From positions 3,844,001 through 3,908,000 of the forward strand of contig NZ_BBWW01000001.1 of the NCBI RefSeq assembly GCF_001485215.1: a stretch of 64,000 nucleotides of DNA, in the 5' to 3' direction. Each line of letters starts with the position of its first letter. Positions within the stretch are counted from its first letter, which is position 1. The notes beneath the pieces are model-generated. The model made no database searches, had not been told where the DNA came from, and saw only the letters and a list, made by a program, of their open reading frames with translations. Positions 46,468-53,922 of the stretch are shown here, one piece after another. The position numbers were made by a program, and so were the translations under genes. Source of the DNA: Leptolyngbya sp. NIES-2104. Lineage in GTDB: Bacteria > Cyanobacteriota > Cyanobacteriia > Leptolyngbyales > Leptolyngbyaceae.

Positions 46468-47586
46468 TTAGATTTCCGATTCGAGTTCTTGTTTTTTGCG
46501 GTACTTCAGTGCGACCGCGCCGACTAAGGTTAATGCAGCGATCGTGCTGGGTTCCGGTACTTTTTTGGGCTTCGGTGGTGTGATGACTTTGGGGGGCGGA
46601 GTGGGTTCACTCGGCGGTGTGGGCGGTGTTGGATCGGTAGGTTTCGTTCCATCGATCGGGGTCTCGAACAGAGGCGGATTCGTGACCGGAGGATTGGGGT
46701 TAACTGGCGGATTGGTGACGGGGGGATTGGGGTTAACCGGAGGTTCGACGATCGGAGGATTGGGGTTAACCGGAGGATTCGTGACTGGAGGATTGGTGCT
46801 AGGCGGATTCACGACAACAGAGGTACTGCGACCTGTACCGCTTGCACCATTGAGACCAAGAGAAGCGCTGTCGATACTTTGATAGCGAACACCAAAATTG
46901 CTGAGGCTCAGAGTGTTGATGTTGCCTGCGAGTGCCAGCGTGAAGCTGAAAGTTCCAGCGTCAAAGGTTCCAGGCAGTGAGGCGTTATTGTTCACTCCTC
47001 CATTGGTTCCACCTTGGCAGGTGTTTCCAATATTGAAGCAGACACCGATATCCCCGAACTGATTCGGGAAGGAGCCGCCTAAATGCGCTTTGTTGTAGAC
47101 TCCGCTTGTTGTAGGTGTGGTTGCGCTGAGAAGTGTTCCGCTGGTGTTGAAGCCAAATCCCGAAACCCGCGAGAGAATGTCCCCGCTAGAAGTGTTGTCG
47201 ATCAGGGCATCGAAAGCCGCGATCGTATTTCCGTTCTGTGTGGTGAAGCCTTTGAAGGTCAGATCAACGAATGAGGTCAATCCGCTGACTGTTTTCGTGT
47301 CAACATTTCCGTCAAAGTTGATTCGGAAGATTTTTCCTAAGTCTGCAAGTCCAACCGTGAAAGAACTGGTTTCAGGGGAGGCTGTCTGAGTTGGGGTGAC
47401 AACGGTCTGAGTTTGGGTCTGAGTTTGGGTCTGAGTTTGGGTCTGAGTCTGCTCTTTGTTTTGGGAAGCCGAGTTGCCATTCCCATTGTTTGCTTTCGCG
47501 AATGCTGGATTTGAGGCAAACAGTAAGCTTAAACTTGCGATCCCAGAACAAAGCATTAAAAGCGTAGGCGACAAGTTTTTGGACAT
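46468..47586 (-). CDS. PEP-CTERM sorting-domain protein with Gln-Thr and Pro-Asn repeats
   Basis: The 372-residue exported protein has a signal peptide (about residues 1-30, ending AFA) and a QTQTQT tract near residues 45-61. A globular middle (about residues 70-250) has two Cys, followed by a Pro/Asn/Val repeat linker (near 262-315). The end is 'VPEPSTIAALTLVGAVALKYRKK', a PEP-CTERM sorting signal with helix and basic tail, normally processed by an exosortase. The middle domain is not recognised. It may be an envelope or matrix protein. Repeat DNA makes length variation likely. Confidence 0.85.
   Translation of the reverse strand: MSKNLSPTLLMLCSGIASLSLLFASNPAFAKANNGNGNSASQNKEQTQTQTQTQTQTQTQTVVTPTQTASPETSSFTVGLADLGKIFRINFDGNVDTKTVSGLTSFVDLTFKGFTTQNGNTIAAFDALIDNTSSGDILSRVSGFGFNTSGTLLSATTPTTSGVYNKAHLGGSFPNQFGDIGVCFNIGNTCQGGTNGGVNNNASLPGTFDAGTFSFTLALAGNINTLSLSNFGVRYQSIDSASLGLNGASGTGRSTSVVVNPPSTNPPVTNPPVNPNPPIVEPPVNPNPPVTNPPVNPNPPVTNPPLFETPIDGTKPTDPTPPTPPSEPTPPPKVITPPKPKKVPEPSTIAALTLVGAVALKYRKKQELESEI
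46650..46810. repeat. Tandem repeat encoding the NPPVTNPPVNP linker
   Basis: Imperfect tandem units of 21-42 bases, reading ggaggattggggttaacygg in part, encode the Pro/Asn/Val linker of the PEP-CTERM protein. Confidence 0.7.
47401..47458. repeat. Tandem hexamer-type repeat encoding Gln-Thr tract
   Basis: Repeats of a 12-base unit (gtctgagtttgg) encode alternating Thr and Gln near the N terminus of the PEP-CTERM protein. Slippage can change the tract length. Confidence 0.75.
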
Positions 47587-47904
47587 CTGAGTAAATTGAG
47601 ACTACATGTATAAGTTATTACATTAGTCTATTGAAGATTCATGATGATTTCGCTGACTTATAGCATTCTTCATATGAATCTGGCATTTCAGTAATAATAC
47701 GGTAAACTTTGCCTCAATCTAAGCCTGTTTCTGCTGAAAGAAAAGCTGAATTGCGTATCTTACTCAAGCTTTACCTCAAAATTTAATGAGCCGTTGAAGT
47801 AATCTCAGTAAAATCGCGGTCTCAAAAAATGCTTCTACGGACAAAATAAGTCAACGAACCTACGCTTGAGTGTTCTGCATTTTTACCGAGATCAATTGGA
47901 AGGA

Positions 47905-47985
47905 GAATAGTGGCTCCTGTTCTCAAGAATGTGAGATCGTTGTCTTTGCTCAAAAAGCTGCTGATTGAGTTGTGCTGTAATCTGC
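47905..47985 (+). pseudogene. Relic duplicate of the M23 peptidase gene 5' end
   Basis: The segment 'ttgctcaaaaagctgctgat' and its surroundings match 51665-51700, the signal-peptide part of the M23 gene, and the matching leader (cctgttt...tcaagaat.tgag) is present too. Relic codons still read S-L-S-L-L-K-K-L-L-I-E-L-C-C, against SLSSLKKLLIGLCC in the intact gene. There are small deletions and no start codon in frame. Confidence 0.7.
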
Positions 47986-47995
47986 TGACAGCAAA

Positions 47996-48045
47996 ATCCG
48001 TGTTCAGAAACTCAATAAGCGTACTTCGAGCTTCTGAACACGGAT
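47996..48045 (-). terminator. Hairpin with 14-bp perfect stem after the 48075 gene
   Basis: atccgtgttcagaa (47996-48009) pairs perfectly with ttctgaacacggat (48032-48045), with a 22-base loop. It lies 30 bases after the stop of the minus-strand gene and is followed by ATTTTG in that direction. Confidence 0.75.
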
Positions 48046-48074
48046 GTCATGGTTTTGATTGCTCTGTTACCTGA

Positions 48075-49016
48075 TTAAAAAAGGTCAACCAAACGACAGC
48101 CCTTCGTATAGAGTGGAACGGGAGCAGAACCCTGACGTTTCGCCGTTGCTTCCGCCATCGTTTCATCAAACACAATCATGAGATCGCGACCCACCTTGAG
48201 CCATTCTTCATAAGGAATGCAGTTGTCTTCCTCAATGCCAGACTCCATCGCTCCAGATGGAATCATCGATCGGTACGCTTCATTGAACTTTCTGCGGAAC
48301 CGAAAATCGATCGAGATTCGTACACCCTCAGAAACTCGTCGCACCATTTGATGCAGTCCGCGTGCATCATTGAAGTACATTTTGCCGTGCTGAAGCTGAG
48401 CATCCGAATAAGCAATCACTTTGGGAATATCACGCCCTTCATCGAAATCAGACATTACCCGCATTGCTCCGAGTTCCATCTCACGCGGCATTTCACCCGC
48501 TTCGATCGTAATGTTGTCGATATCTCCAAACACAGGCAAAACCACTACAATCGCATCAGAATGAACCCCCGCCCAACCATCACTATGCAACTTCGTGCTG
48601 GTAAAGGGTAGCTTCAGATTTGCAGGATTCATCTGTCCGTAAACCATGCGAACATTCACAGGTAAATCGACCGCATCAATCAAATCATTCCCGCCTAATT
48701 GAGAAAACGCATCTGCAACACTTTTCTGCCCCAAATTAAACGCCAATGCCTGTCCGCGCTTTGGCATCAAAAGTCCTGTTCCTGTGTGATTGACTAACTT
48801 GCCCCTGACTGCCATCAAGCGCTCAATCAGTTCAACTTCAGAAACAATCAACGGACAATCAAGACACGCAGATACATAACCAGCAACAGCCCGCTGGACT
48901 TGCTCGAACAACTCTGGCTTCAGCTTGTGTTCAAACAGCAAGCGATATGGATGTGCAGTTACCATTTGCTCAGCGAGTTCATTGAACAATCGGTCTCCCA
49001 TTTCAGAGAATGTCAT
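48075..49016 (-). CDS. Fe(II)/2-oxoglutarate oxygenase-like protein
   Basis: The 313-residue protein has 'KLHSDGWAG' followed about 75 residues later by 'RGLHQMVRR' and then 'EGVRISIDFRF'. This HxD...H...R order matches the metal and 2-oxoglutarate sites of the double-stranded β-helix oxygenases (phytanoyl-CoA dioxygenase-like). The call is from this pattern only; no substrate can be named. Two Cys in the 'CLDCPL' segment are of unknown importance. It is divergent from the truncated oxidase at 49050 and the H-NOX gene. Confidence 0.5.
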   Translation of the reverse strand: MTFSEMGDRLFNELAEQMVTAHPYRLLFEHKLKPELFEQVQRAVAGYVSACLDCPLIVSEVELIERLMAVRGKLVNHTGTGLLMPKRGQALAFNLGQKSVADAFSQLGGNDLIDAVDLPVNVRMVYGQMNPANLKLPFTSTKLHSDGWAGVHSDAIVVVLPVFGDIDNITIEAGEMPREMELGAMRVMSDFDEGRDIPKVIAYSDAQLQHGKMYFNDARGLHQMVRRVSEGVRISIDFRFRRKFNEAYRSMIPSGAMESGIEEDNCIPYEEWLKVGRDLMIVFDETMAEATAKRQGSAPVPLYTKGCRLVDLF

Positions 49017-49049
49017 CGCTTGTTCAACTGCGAACTAGAAATCGTGAAC

Positions 49050-49316
49050 ATGCTATACAGCCAGCTCTACACAGGAATTGCGGGTGCAGGAAAATTCTTG
49101 TCTGACGATCTGCTGTTCTTTGATGTTCATATCAGCGTCGATGACAGTCACGCAGCGAACCTGGCAGCTTTATTAAAACCTCGAATCATCAATGATGAGA
49201 TTGCTGGTGAGGTCAATCGTGCAGTGCTTGAGGCAATGGATGCTCGTCGCAATTTCTTTGATGGAGTTCAGCGGCAAATTGCAGAGGCTCCTCAGTCGCG
49301 AGTTCTGGTCGCTTAG
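49050..49316 (+). pseudogene. Truncated haem-oxygenase-like diiron oxidase (C-terminal half)
   Basis: The reading frame after 49050 encodes about 88 residues with 'LLFFDVHISVDDSHAANLAALL'-type residues (shown in part) and a final helix '[16 protein letters not shown]'. In the Haem_oxygenas_2/HDO (CADD, PqqC-like) fold these are the C-terminal helices with the H...D..H metal ligands. The N-terminal helices with the other ligands are absent. The frame continues upstream only into the antisense of the 48075 gene. A short protein from the ATG at 49050 is possible, but it is more likely a remnant. Confidence 0.6.
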
Positions 49317-49417
49317 TTCCTCGATCGTACGTTGCCAAGTTGCGTTTTCTCAGAGGTGTTGCTGCTGCATCTCTGAGGGCATCCTATTATCAACGCTTTA
49401 AGAGATGGAGGTGGAGA

Positions 49418-49969
49418 ATGTACGGTCTTGTCAATAAAGCAATTCAGGATATGGTTTGTTCGCAGTGCGGGGAAGAGATTTGGACGCAGATTAAAACGAA
49501 GGCTGAAGTGCAGGACGAGGTTTTCGTGAGTATGGAAGCTTATCCTGATGATCTCACGCATCGATTGGTGAAGGCTGCAAGTCATGTTTTAGGTTTATCA
49601 AGTGCTGAGATCATGCAGGCATTTGGAGAGTTTTGGGTCAAGTATACGGCTGAAGAAGGGTATGGTGAATTGCTAGAAATGAGCGGTGATACGCTGCCCG
49701 AATTCTTGGAAAACTTGGACAATCTTCATGCACGGGTTGGCGTAACCTTTCCCAAGTTACAACCTCCCTCGTTTGAGTGTACGGATACAGAGGAGAGGTC
49801 GTTGCAGTTGCACTATCGTTCTGAGCGGGAGGGACTTGCACCGATGGTTGCAGGCTTGGTGAAGGGACTAGGCGATCGGTTTAACACTGAAGTGGATGTG
49901 GTACAGACGGAAAGTCGGGAGATCGGTGCAGACCACGATGTGTTTGTTGTGAAATACAAAGAGAACTGA
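49418..49969 (+). CDS. H-NOX haem sensor protein
   Basis: The 183-residue stand-alone H-NOX domain binds haem and senses NO or O2. The proximal ligand is His104 ('[10 protein letters not shown]'), and the YxSxR motif that holds the haem propionates is present as Tyr133-Arg-Ser135-Glu-Arg137. The start '[12 protein letters not shown]' is typical. I choose the ATG at 49418, preceded by GGAGGTGGAG, not a longer reading to 49340. It is followed after a strong hairpin by a histidine kinase with an HNOBA domain, the usual H-NOX partner. Confidence 0.95.
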   Translation: MYGLVNKAIQDMVCSQCGEEIWTQIKTKAEVQDEVFVSMEAYPDDLTHRLVKAASHVLGLSSAEIMQAFGEFWVKYTAEEGYGELLEMSGDTLPEFLENLDNLHARVGVTFPKLQPPSFECTDTEERSLQLHYRSEREGLAPMVAGLVKGLGDRFNTEVDVVQTESREIGADHDVFVVKYKEN

Positions 49970-49975
49970 GAGGAG

Positions 49976-50026
49976 ACAGTCGCTCGGTATAGCATTTGAC
50001 GCTCAATGAAGTTACCGAGCGACTGT
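49976..50026 (+). terminator. Perfect 14-bp hairpin between the H-NOX and kinase genes
   Basis: acagtcgctcggta (49976-49989) pairs without mismatch with taccgagcgactgt (50013-50026) across a 23-base loop, followed by TTT. It lies six bases after the H-NOX stop. It may terminate part of the transcription and so set the sensor-to-kinase ratio. Confidence 0.8.
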
Positions 50027-50067
50027 TTCGAGGCATTTAAACTTTTTCTTCAACGCGCTCCGAAGCT

Positions 50068-51516
50068 ATGAACGCTCTAAATTTGACGTTTACGCCCGAA
50101 TTATTCTCGAAATTTTTTCCGTTCCATCTCGTTTTCAATGATCAGCAAGAAATCATTCAAGCTGGAGAAGTGATTCAGAGGGTTAATCCAGTAGAATTGC
50201 TGAACAGTGACTTTGACCAGCACTTTTGTATTAATCGCCCAAAGATTTCTTTTGAAATTGGTGCGATTAGGAAGCACGAAAAATCTCTATTTCTACTGGA
50301 ATCGCTTCATACTGGAATGCAGCTTAAAGGGCAGATGATCTGCTTGAATGATCCAGCAGTCGTCTTGTTCATTGGTTCACCTTGGGTCACAGAAACGAAA
50401 AGCCTAGAACCGTTCGGGCTGAAGCTCAAAGATTTTGCAATTCATGATCCGGTTGTTGATTTTCTATTTTTGCTACAGTCACAGAACGCAGCTCTAGCAG
50501 ATACCAAGAAGTTAGCAGATGAGCTTCGCAATCAGCGGGTTCAGCTACAATCGGCGCTGCAAATTAAAGAAAATTTGGCGACGCTCGCTGAAGCGCAAGC
50601 TCGAAAATTAGAGCAGACTTTGATTGATCTTCAGAAAGCTCAAGCGCAGTTAGTTCAAACCGAAAAGATGTCTAGCTTGGGGCAGCTTGTTGCAGGAGTT
50701 GCTCACGAGATTAATAACCCAGTTAGCTTCATTTTTGGAAATTTACAATACGCGGAAGACTACATTGAAGATCTCGTTCACCTGATTCAGCTTTATCAGA
50801 GGTATTATTCAGAGCCTTACCCGCTAGAGTTGCAGCAGCATTTGGAAAGAAGCGATTTAGACTTTGCTTTGCAAGACTTACCAAAGCTTCTGCATTCGAT
50901 GCGGGTTGGTTGTGATCGCATTCGGAACATCGTGCTTTCTCTCCGCACGTTCTCCCGTTTGGATGAGGCAGAAGTGAAACCGTTCAATATTCATGATGGC
51001 ATTGACAGTACGTTGATGATTTTACAAAGTCGCCTGAAAGCAGATTCGCATCGTCCAGCGATCGAGGTAATCAAGCATTATGGAGATTTACCTCTGGTTG
51101 AGTGCAACGGTGGACAACTGAATCAGGTGTTTATGAATCTGATCAGTAATGCGATCGATGCTTTGGAGGAGCAAGATCCAGAGCGCTGGCAAACTTGCCC
51201 AGGTCGCATTTCGATTACAACAACGGCGGCAGGTGAGCATGTGTTGATTTGCATTGCTGATAATGGGACTGGAATGACCGAAGAGGTGAAATCACGGCTT
51301 TTCGACCCATTTTTCACCACGAAGCCGATCGGCAGGGGAACAGGATTGGGGCTATCGATTAGTTATCAAATCGTTACGGACAAACATGCAGGTGAATTTT
51401 GGTGTGAGTCGGAGTGCGGAAAAGGTGCAGCATTTTGGATCAAGTTGCCACTCACGTTTGAGCCAGTGAACACCCAAGCGACTGCTGTACAGGAGATTTT
51501 ATTAGCGAGTGTGTAG
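50068..51516 (+). CDS. H-NOX-associated (HNOBA) sensor histidine kinase
   Basis: The 482-residue protein starts with an HNOBA/PAS-like domain (residues 1-135), the domain that accompanies haem in soluble guanylate cyclase and H-NOX kinases. A coiled coil follows (about 140-205). The kinase core has His213 in 'VAHEINNP', N box 'NQVFMNLISNAIDAL', G1 'IADNGTGM', and F/G2 'FDPFFTTKPIGRGTGLGL'. There are no membrane segments, so it is cytoplasmic. With the H-NOX gene 98 bases upstream it forms an NO/O2-signalling pair. No response regulator gene is nearby. Confidence 0.93.
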   Translation: MNALNLTFTPELFSKFFPFHLVFNDQQEIIQAGEVIQRVNPVELLNSDFDQHFCINRPKISFEIGAIRKHEKSLFLLESLHTGMQLKGQMICLNDPAVVLFIGSPWVTETKSLEPFGLKLKDFAIHDPVVDFLFLLQSQNAALADTKKLADELRNQRVQLQSALQIKENLATLAEAQARKLEQTLIDLQKAQAQLVQTEKMSSLGQLVAGVAHEINNPVSFIFGNLQYAEDYIEDLVHLIQLYQRYYSEPYPLELQQHLERSDLDFALQDLPKLLHSMRVGCDRIRNIVLSLRTFSRLDEAEVKPFNIHDGIDSTLMILQSRLKADSHRPAIEVIKHYGDLPLVECNGGQLNQVFMNLISNAIDALEEQDPERWQTCPGRISITTTAAGEHVLICIADNGTGMTEEVKSRLFDPFFTTKPIGRGTGLGLSISYQIVTDKHAGEFWCESECGKGAAFWIKLPLTFEPVNTQATAVQEILLASV

Positions 51517-51651
51517 CGTTTTGAGTATTGATGCGGTTTTGGTACAGGGATATTTCTGCACGATTTAGAGATTGCCCGTAATTTCAGCATGGTCGATCGA
51601 TGAGTTCTCGACATAATGGTTCCTGTTTTGACAGTGCTGTGAGTCAAGAAT

Positions 51652-52806
51652 ATGAGTGCGATCGTTCAATCGTTGTCTTCGCTCAAAAAGCTGCTAATTG
51701 GATTATGCTGCGTTGTTTTGCTGTGTTTGCCTGTTGCGGCGCAGGAGATTGATCAACTCAAACAGCAACAGCAACAATTAGACCAACAGCGATCGCAGAT
51801 CCAAAAAGAACGCGAGAAAGTTCAACGCCAAGAGCGATCAGCACAAAAAGACCTCAACGGCATTCGTCGGAACATTCAAGCGACCACAACACAGATTCAA
51901 ACGACTGAAGCAAAACTAAGTAATGCGAATCGAGTGCTGAAAAAGCTAGAAGCTCAACTCGGAGAAGCAGAGAAAAGCTATCAGCAACGACAATCTGCAA
52001 CTGTTTCCCGCCTGCGATTTTTGCAACGTCAGCAAAGTAGTAGTGGTTGGGCGGTTCTATTGCAGAGTGAGAACTTGAATGATTTTCTTGATCGTAGATT
52101 TCGCCTAAAGCAGATCTACAAGAACGATCGGCGCAATCTAGCAGAACTAAAAACTGAAGCGGAAACGGTCGATCGCCAACGTCAACAAGTCGAGCAGCAA
52201 AAAATTAATACGACTTTGTTGGCTCAACAATTGATGGGACAGAAAGCCCAATTCGAGCAGCAGGCAGAATCGCAGAAAGAAATTGTCGATCGACTCAGAA
52301 CGAATCGTCGTGCGCTCGAAGCCGCAGAAGCACAACTTGAAAAGGATTCAAAGAGCATCGGTGAACTGATTCAAAGACGCATCGCTGAAGAACGCGCCAA
52401 AAACGGCATTGTGATTCTAGGAACTGGACAGTTTAACTTACCGAGTGATGGACCCATTACCAGCGGTTTTGGCTATCGAACTCATCCGATTCTGGGCTAT
52501 CAGCGCTTTCATGCTGGAGTCGATTTTGGAGCGGATTATGGTGCGCCGATCTTGGCTGCCGATCGCGGAACGGTGATTTTTGCTGGATGGTACGGCGGCT
52601 ATGGAAATACGGTCATTCTCGATCATGGAAATGGCATTACGACGATGTACGCTCACGCTCAGGAATTGTCTGTTTCCGAAGGGGAAACCGTCGAACGTGG
52701 GAAAGCGATCGCGGCTACAGGTTCAACCGGATTATCGACCGGACCACACTTACACTTTGAAGTTCGAGAAAACGGCGAACCTGTCGATCCGATGAACTAT
52801 CTCTAA
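51652..52806 (+). CDS. M23 peptidase / EnvC-like murein hydrolase activator
   Basis: The 384-residue exported protein has a signal peptide (about residues 1-30), a long Gln-rich coiled coil (about 33-245) and a C-terminal LytM/M23 domain. Zinc ligands are His287, Asp291, and His368 in 'HLHFE', all present, so the domain may be active. EnvC-like proteins drive amidases at the division septum. Its 5' end has a relic duplicate at about 47905-47985. Confidence 0.92.
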   Translation: MSAIVQSLSSLKKLLIGLCCVVLLCLPVAAQEIDQLKQQQQQLDQQRSQIQKEREKVQRQERSAQKDLNGIRRNIQATTTQIQTTEAKLSNANRVLKKLEAQLGEAEKSYQQRQSATVSRLRFLQRQQSSSGWAVLLQSENLNDFLDRRFRLKQIYKNDRRNLAELKTEAETVDRQRQQVEQQKINTTLLAQQLMGQKAQFEQQAESQKEIVDRLRTNRRALEAAEAQLEKDSKSIGELIQRRIAEERAKNGIVILGTGQFNLPSDGPITSGFGYRTHPILGYQRFHAGVDFGADYGAPILAADRGTVIFAGWYGGYGNTVILDHGNGITTMYAHAQELSVSEGETVERGKAIAATGSTGLSTGPHLHFEVRENGEPVDPMNYL

Positions 52807-52813
52807 ATTGACA

Positions 52814-52906
52814 TCAGTTCGATGAATTCCTTCGATCCGTTGTTCACTCGCACGGAATGAAATTCGGGGCGAGATCGAATCGAAGCGGGAAGATTCATCG
52901 AACTGA
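52814..52906. repeat. Long inverted repeat after the M23 gene
   Basis: tcagttcgatgaat (52814-52827) pairs perfectly with attcatcgaactga (52893-52906); inside, the arms continue with interruptions and a ctcgc/gcgag pair. It starts eight bases after the M23 stop and may stop transcription. It directly precedes the MITE-like copy 2. Confidence 0.65.
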
Positions 52907-52940
52907 CTTAGAAACGGGATATCGCGATCGCTCAACCTCA

Positions 52941-53148
52941 GAGGGTGTTTGAAAAGTATAAAAAGTCTCTTCGCTTCGATTGCCGCCCGCCCTGAAATGG
53001 AATTTCGGGCTAATGGTGGAAAGTCTACTGAAGTAGACTCAGAGCCAGCTTCAGGTTCTTAGTCCATTTCAATGGACTTGCGTCGATTAGCCCGAAATTC
53101 ATTTCAGGGCGGGCTGTGGCAACGAACGACAACTTTTCAAATATTCTC
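52941..53148. mobile_element. MITE-like element, copy 2 (208 bp, intact ends)
   Basis: Left terminal repeat gagggtgtttgaaaagt and right terminal repeat (inward) gagaatatttgaaaagt match at 14 of 17 bases. TCA flanks both sides (52938-52940 and 53149-53151), a 3-bp TNA-type duplication. The end sequence and TNA duplication are those of IS5/IS1031-group elements, so it is likely mobilised by such a transposase. The interior has an arm of about 29 bp around 'gcccgaaatt' and two hairpins. No protein is encoded. Copy 1 lies at 41952-42139. Confidence 0.88.
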
Positions 53149-53185
53149 TCAGACGAATCCGCGTACCCTCGTTTATTGCAGCAGT

Positions 53186-53785
53186 TTAGAACGGTTTGAA
53201 GATGCCGCGTAATTCACCTGTACGATTCTGCCGGGTGTGAATATCAACGTACAAATTACCGCTTGTTAATGCTGCTACCTGCTCACTTGTCAGCGTATAT
53301 TCTCCCGCCAATCGACCGCGAAGCCCGTTTTCGCTTGGGCTAACCTGCAACGCATACTGAAATGGACCATTGGCAGTCGGTTCACCCCGGTGAATGTGTA
53401 CGCCTGATGTAATGTTGGGATTTGGTGGGCTGGCGGGGTCAGTGGTATAGTCCCGCAACGGACTGGACAGATTACTAAAATCGCCGCGTACCACTAAGCG
53501 ATCGCCAATTAAAACTGCACCTGCCGCCCCAAATGCACTACTTGTCGTAGCGGTCGGCACAACTTCATCTTTAGTCAGCACTGCTACATAGCGCGTGATC
53601 GGGCTGCTCTCTGCTCCTTGAGCCATCAAGACCGTTTCAGCTTCCTGTAACATCGCTTGCGAAGTTCTTAATGTCACCGTCTCTTGACTATGAACTGGCT
53701 GAGAGAAAACAGAAATGCTGACGAGCGTTAGACAAGCGATCGCGCCCAGTAACCCGTACTGGAGCCATTTTTTGAGTGTGTTCAT
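53186..53785 (-). CDS. CHRD-domain exported protein
   Basis: The 199-residue protein has a signal peptide of about 36 residues. A CHRD (chordin) domain follows, with typical 'YVAVLTKDEVVPTA', 'GDRLVVRGDFSNLSSPL', 'GVHIHRGE' and the last block 'LYVDIHTRQNRTGELRGIF' (shown in part). CHRD domains in bacteria are immunoglobulin-like and occur in secreted proteins of unknown function. I start at the ATG at 53785, since the six codons before it lack an ATG start. Confidence 0.88.
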   Translation of the reverse strand: MNTLKKWLQYGLLGAIACLTLVSISVFSQPVHSQETVTLRTSQAMLQEAETVLMAQGAESSPITRYVAVLTKDEVVPTATTSSAFGAAGAVLIGDRLVVRGDFSNLSSPLRDYTTDPASPPNPNITSGVHIHRGEPTANGPFQYALQVSPSENGLRGRLAGEYTLTSEQVAALTSGNLYVDIHTRQNRTGELRGIFKPF

Positions 53786-53922
53786 GATAACTGTTGTAGA
53801 CAATAAACCAGCCCGACGAATTAATATTGCTGTATCAATTGATCTGGCTTATCCGATAGTACGGACTCAGTTTAGAGTTAGATTCACTTGATTGCAAGAA
53901 TTTTCTGCAACAGTAGTGCTTG

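Larger units (their letters stand above)
47587..48074. other. Intergenic region upstream of the PEP-CTERM gene
   Basis: This 488-base gap holds the PEP-CTERM promoter, a GTA-N8-TAC motif at 47608-47621, the relic of the M23 gene start (about 47905-47985) and the terminator of the 48075 gene. The stretch 47640-47900 is AT-rich and nothing was recognised in it. Confidence 0.55.

Noticed and set aside
46496-46882. Open frame on the plus strand inside the PEP-CTERM gene, rich in Gly/Leu
   Set aside because: It is the antisense of the Pro/Asn repeat linker and only reflects base composition.
47608-47621. GTA-N8-TAC motif (NtcA-like box) before the PEP-CTERM gene
   Set aside because: Such a six-base motif is expected about once per 4 kb. 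It lies only 22 bases before the start codon, too close for an NtcA-activated promoter.
48900-49049. Upstream extension of the truncated oxidase frame
   Set aside because: Before 49017 it is the antisense of the oppositely oriented 2OG-oxygenase-like gene, with no similarity to the oxidase family.
52840-52890. Third copy of the MITE-like element
   Set aside because: The ggaatgaaattcgggg segment resembles part of the internal arm, but there are no terminal repeats, target duplication or further homology.
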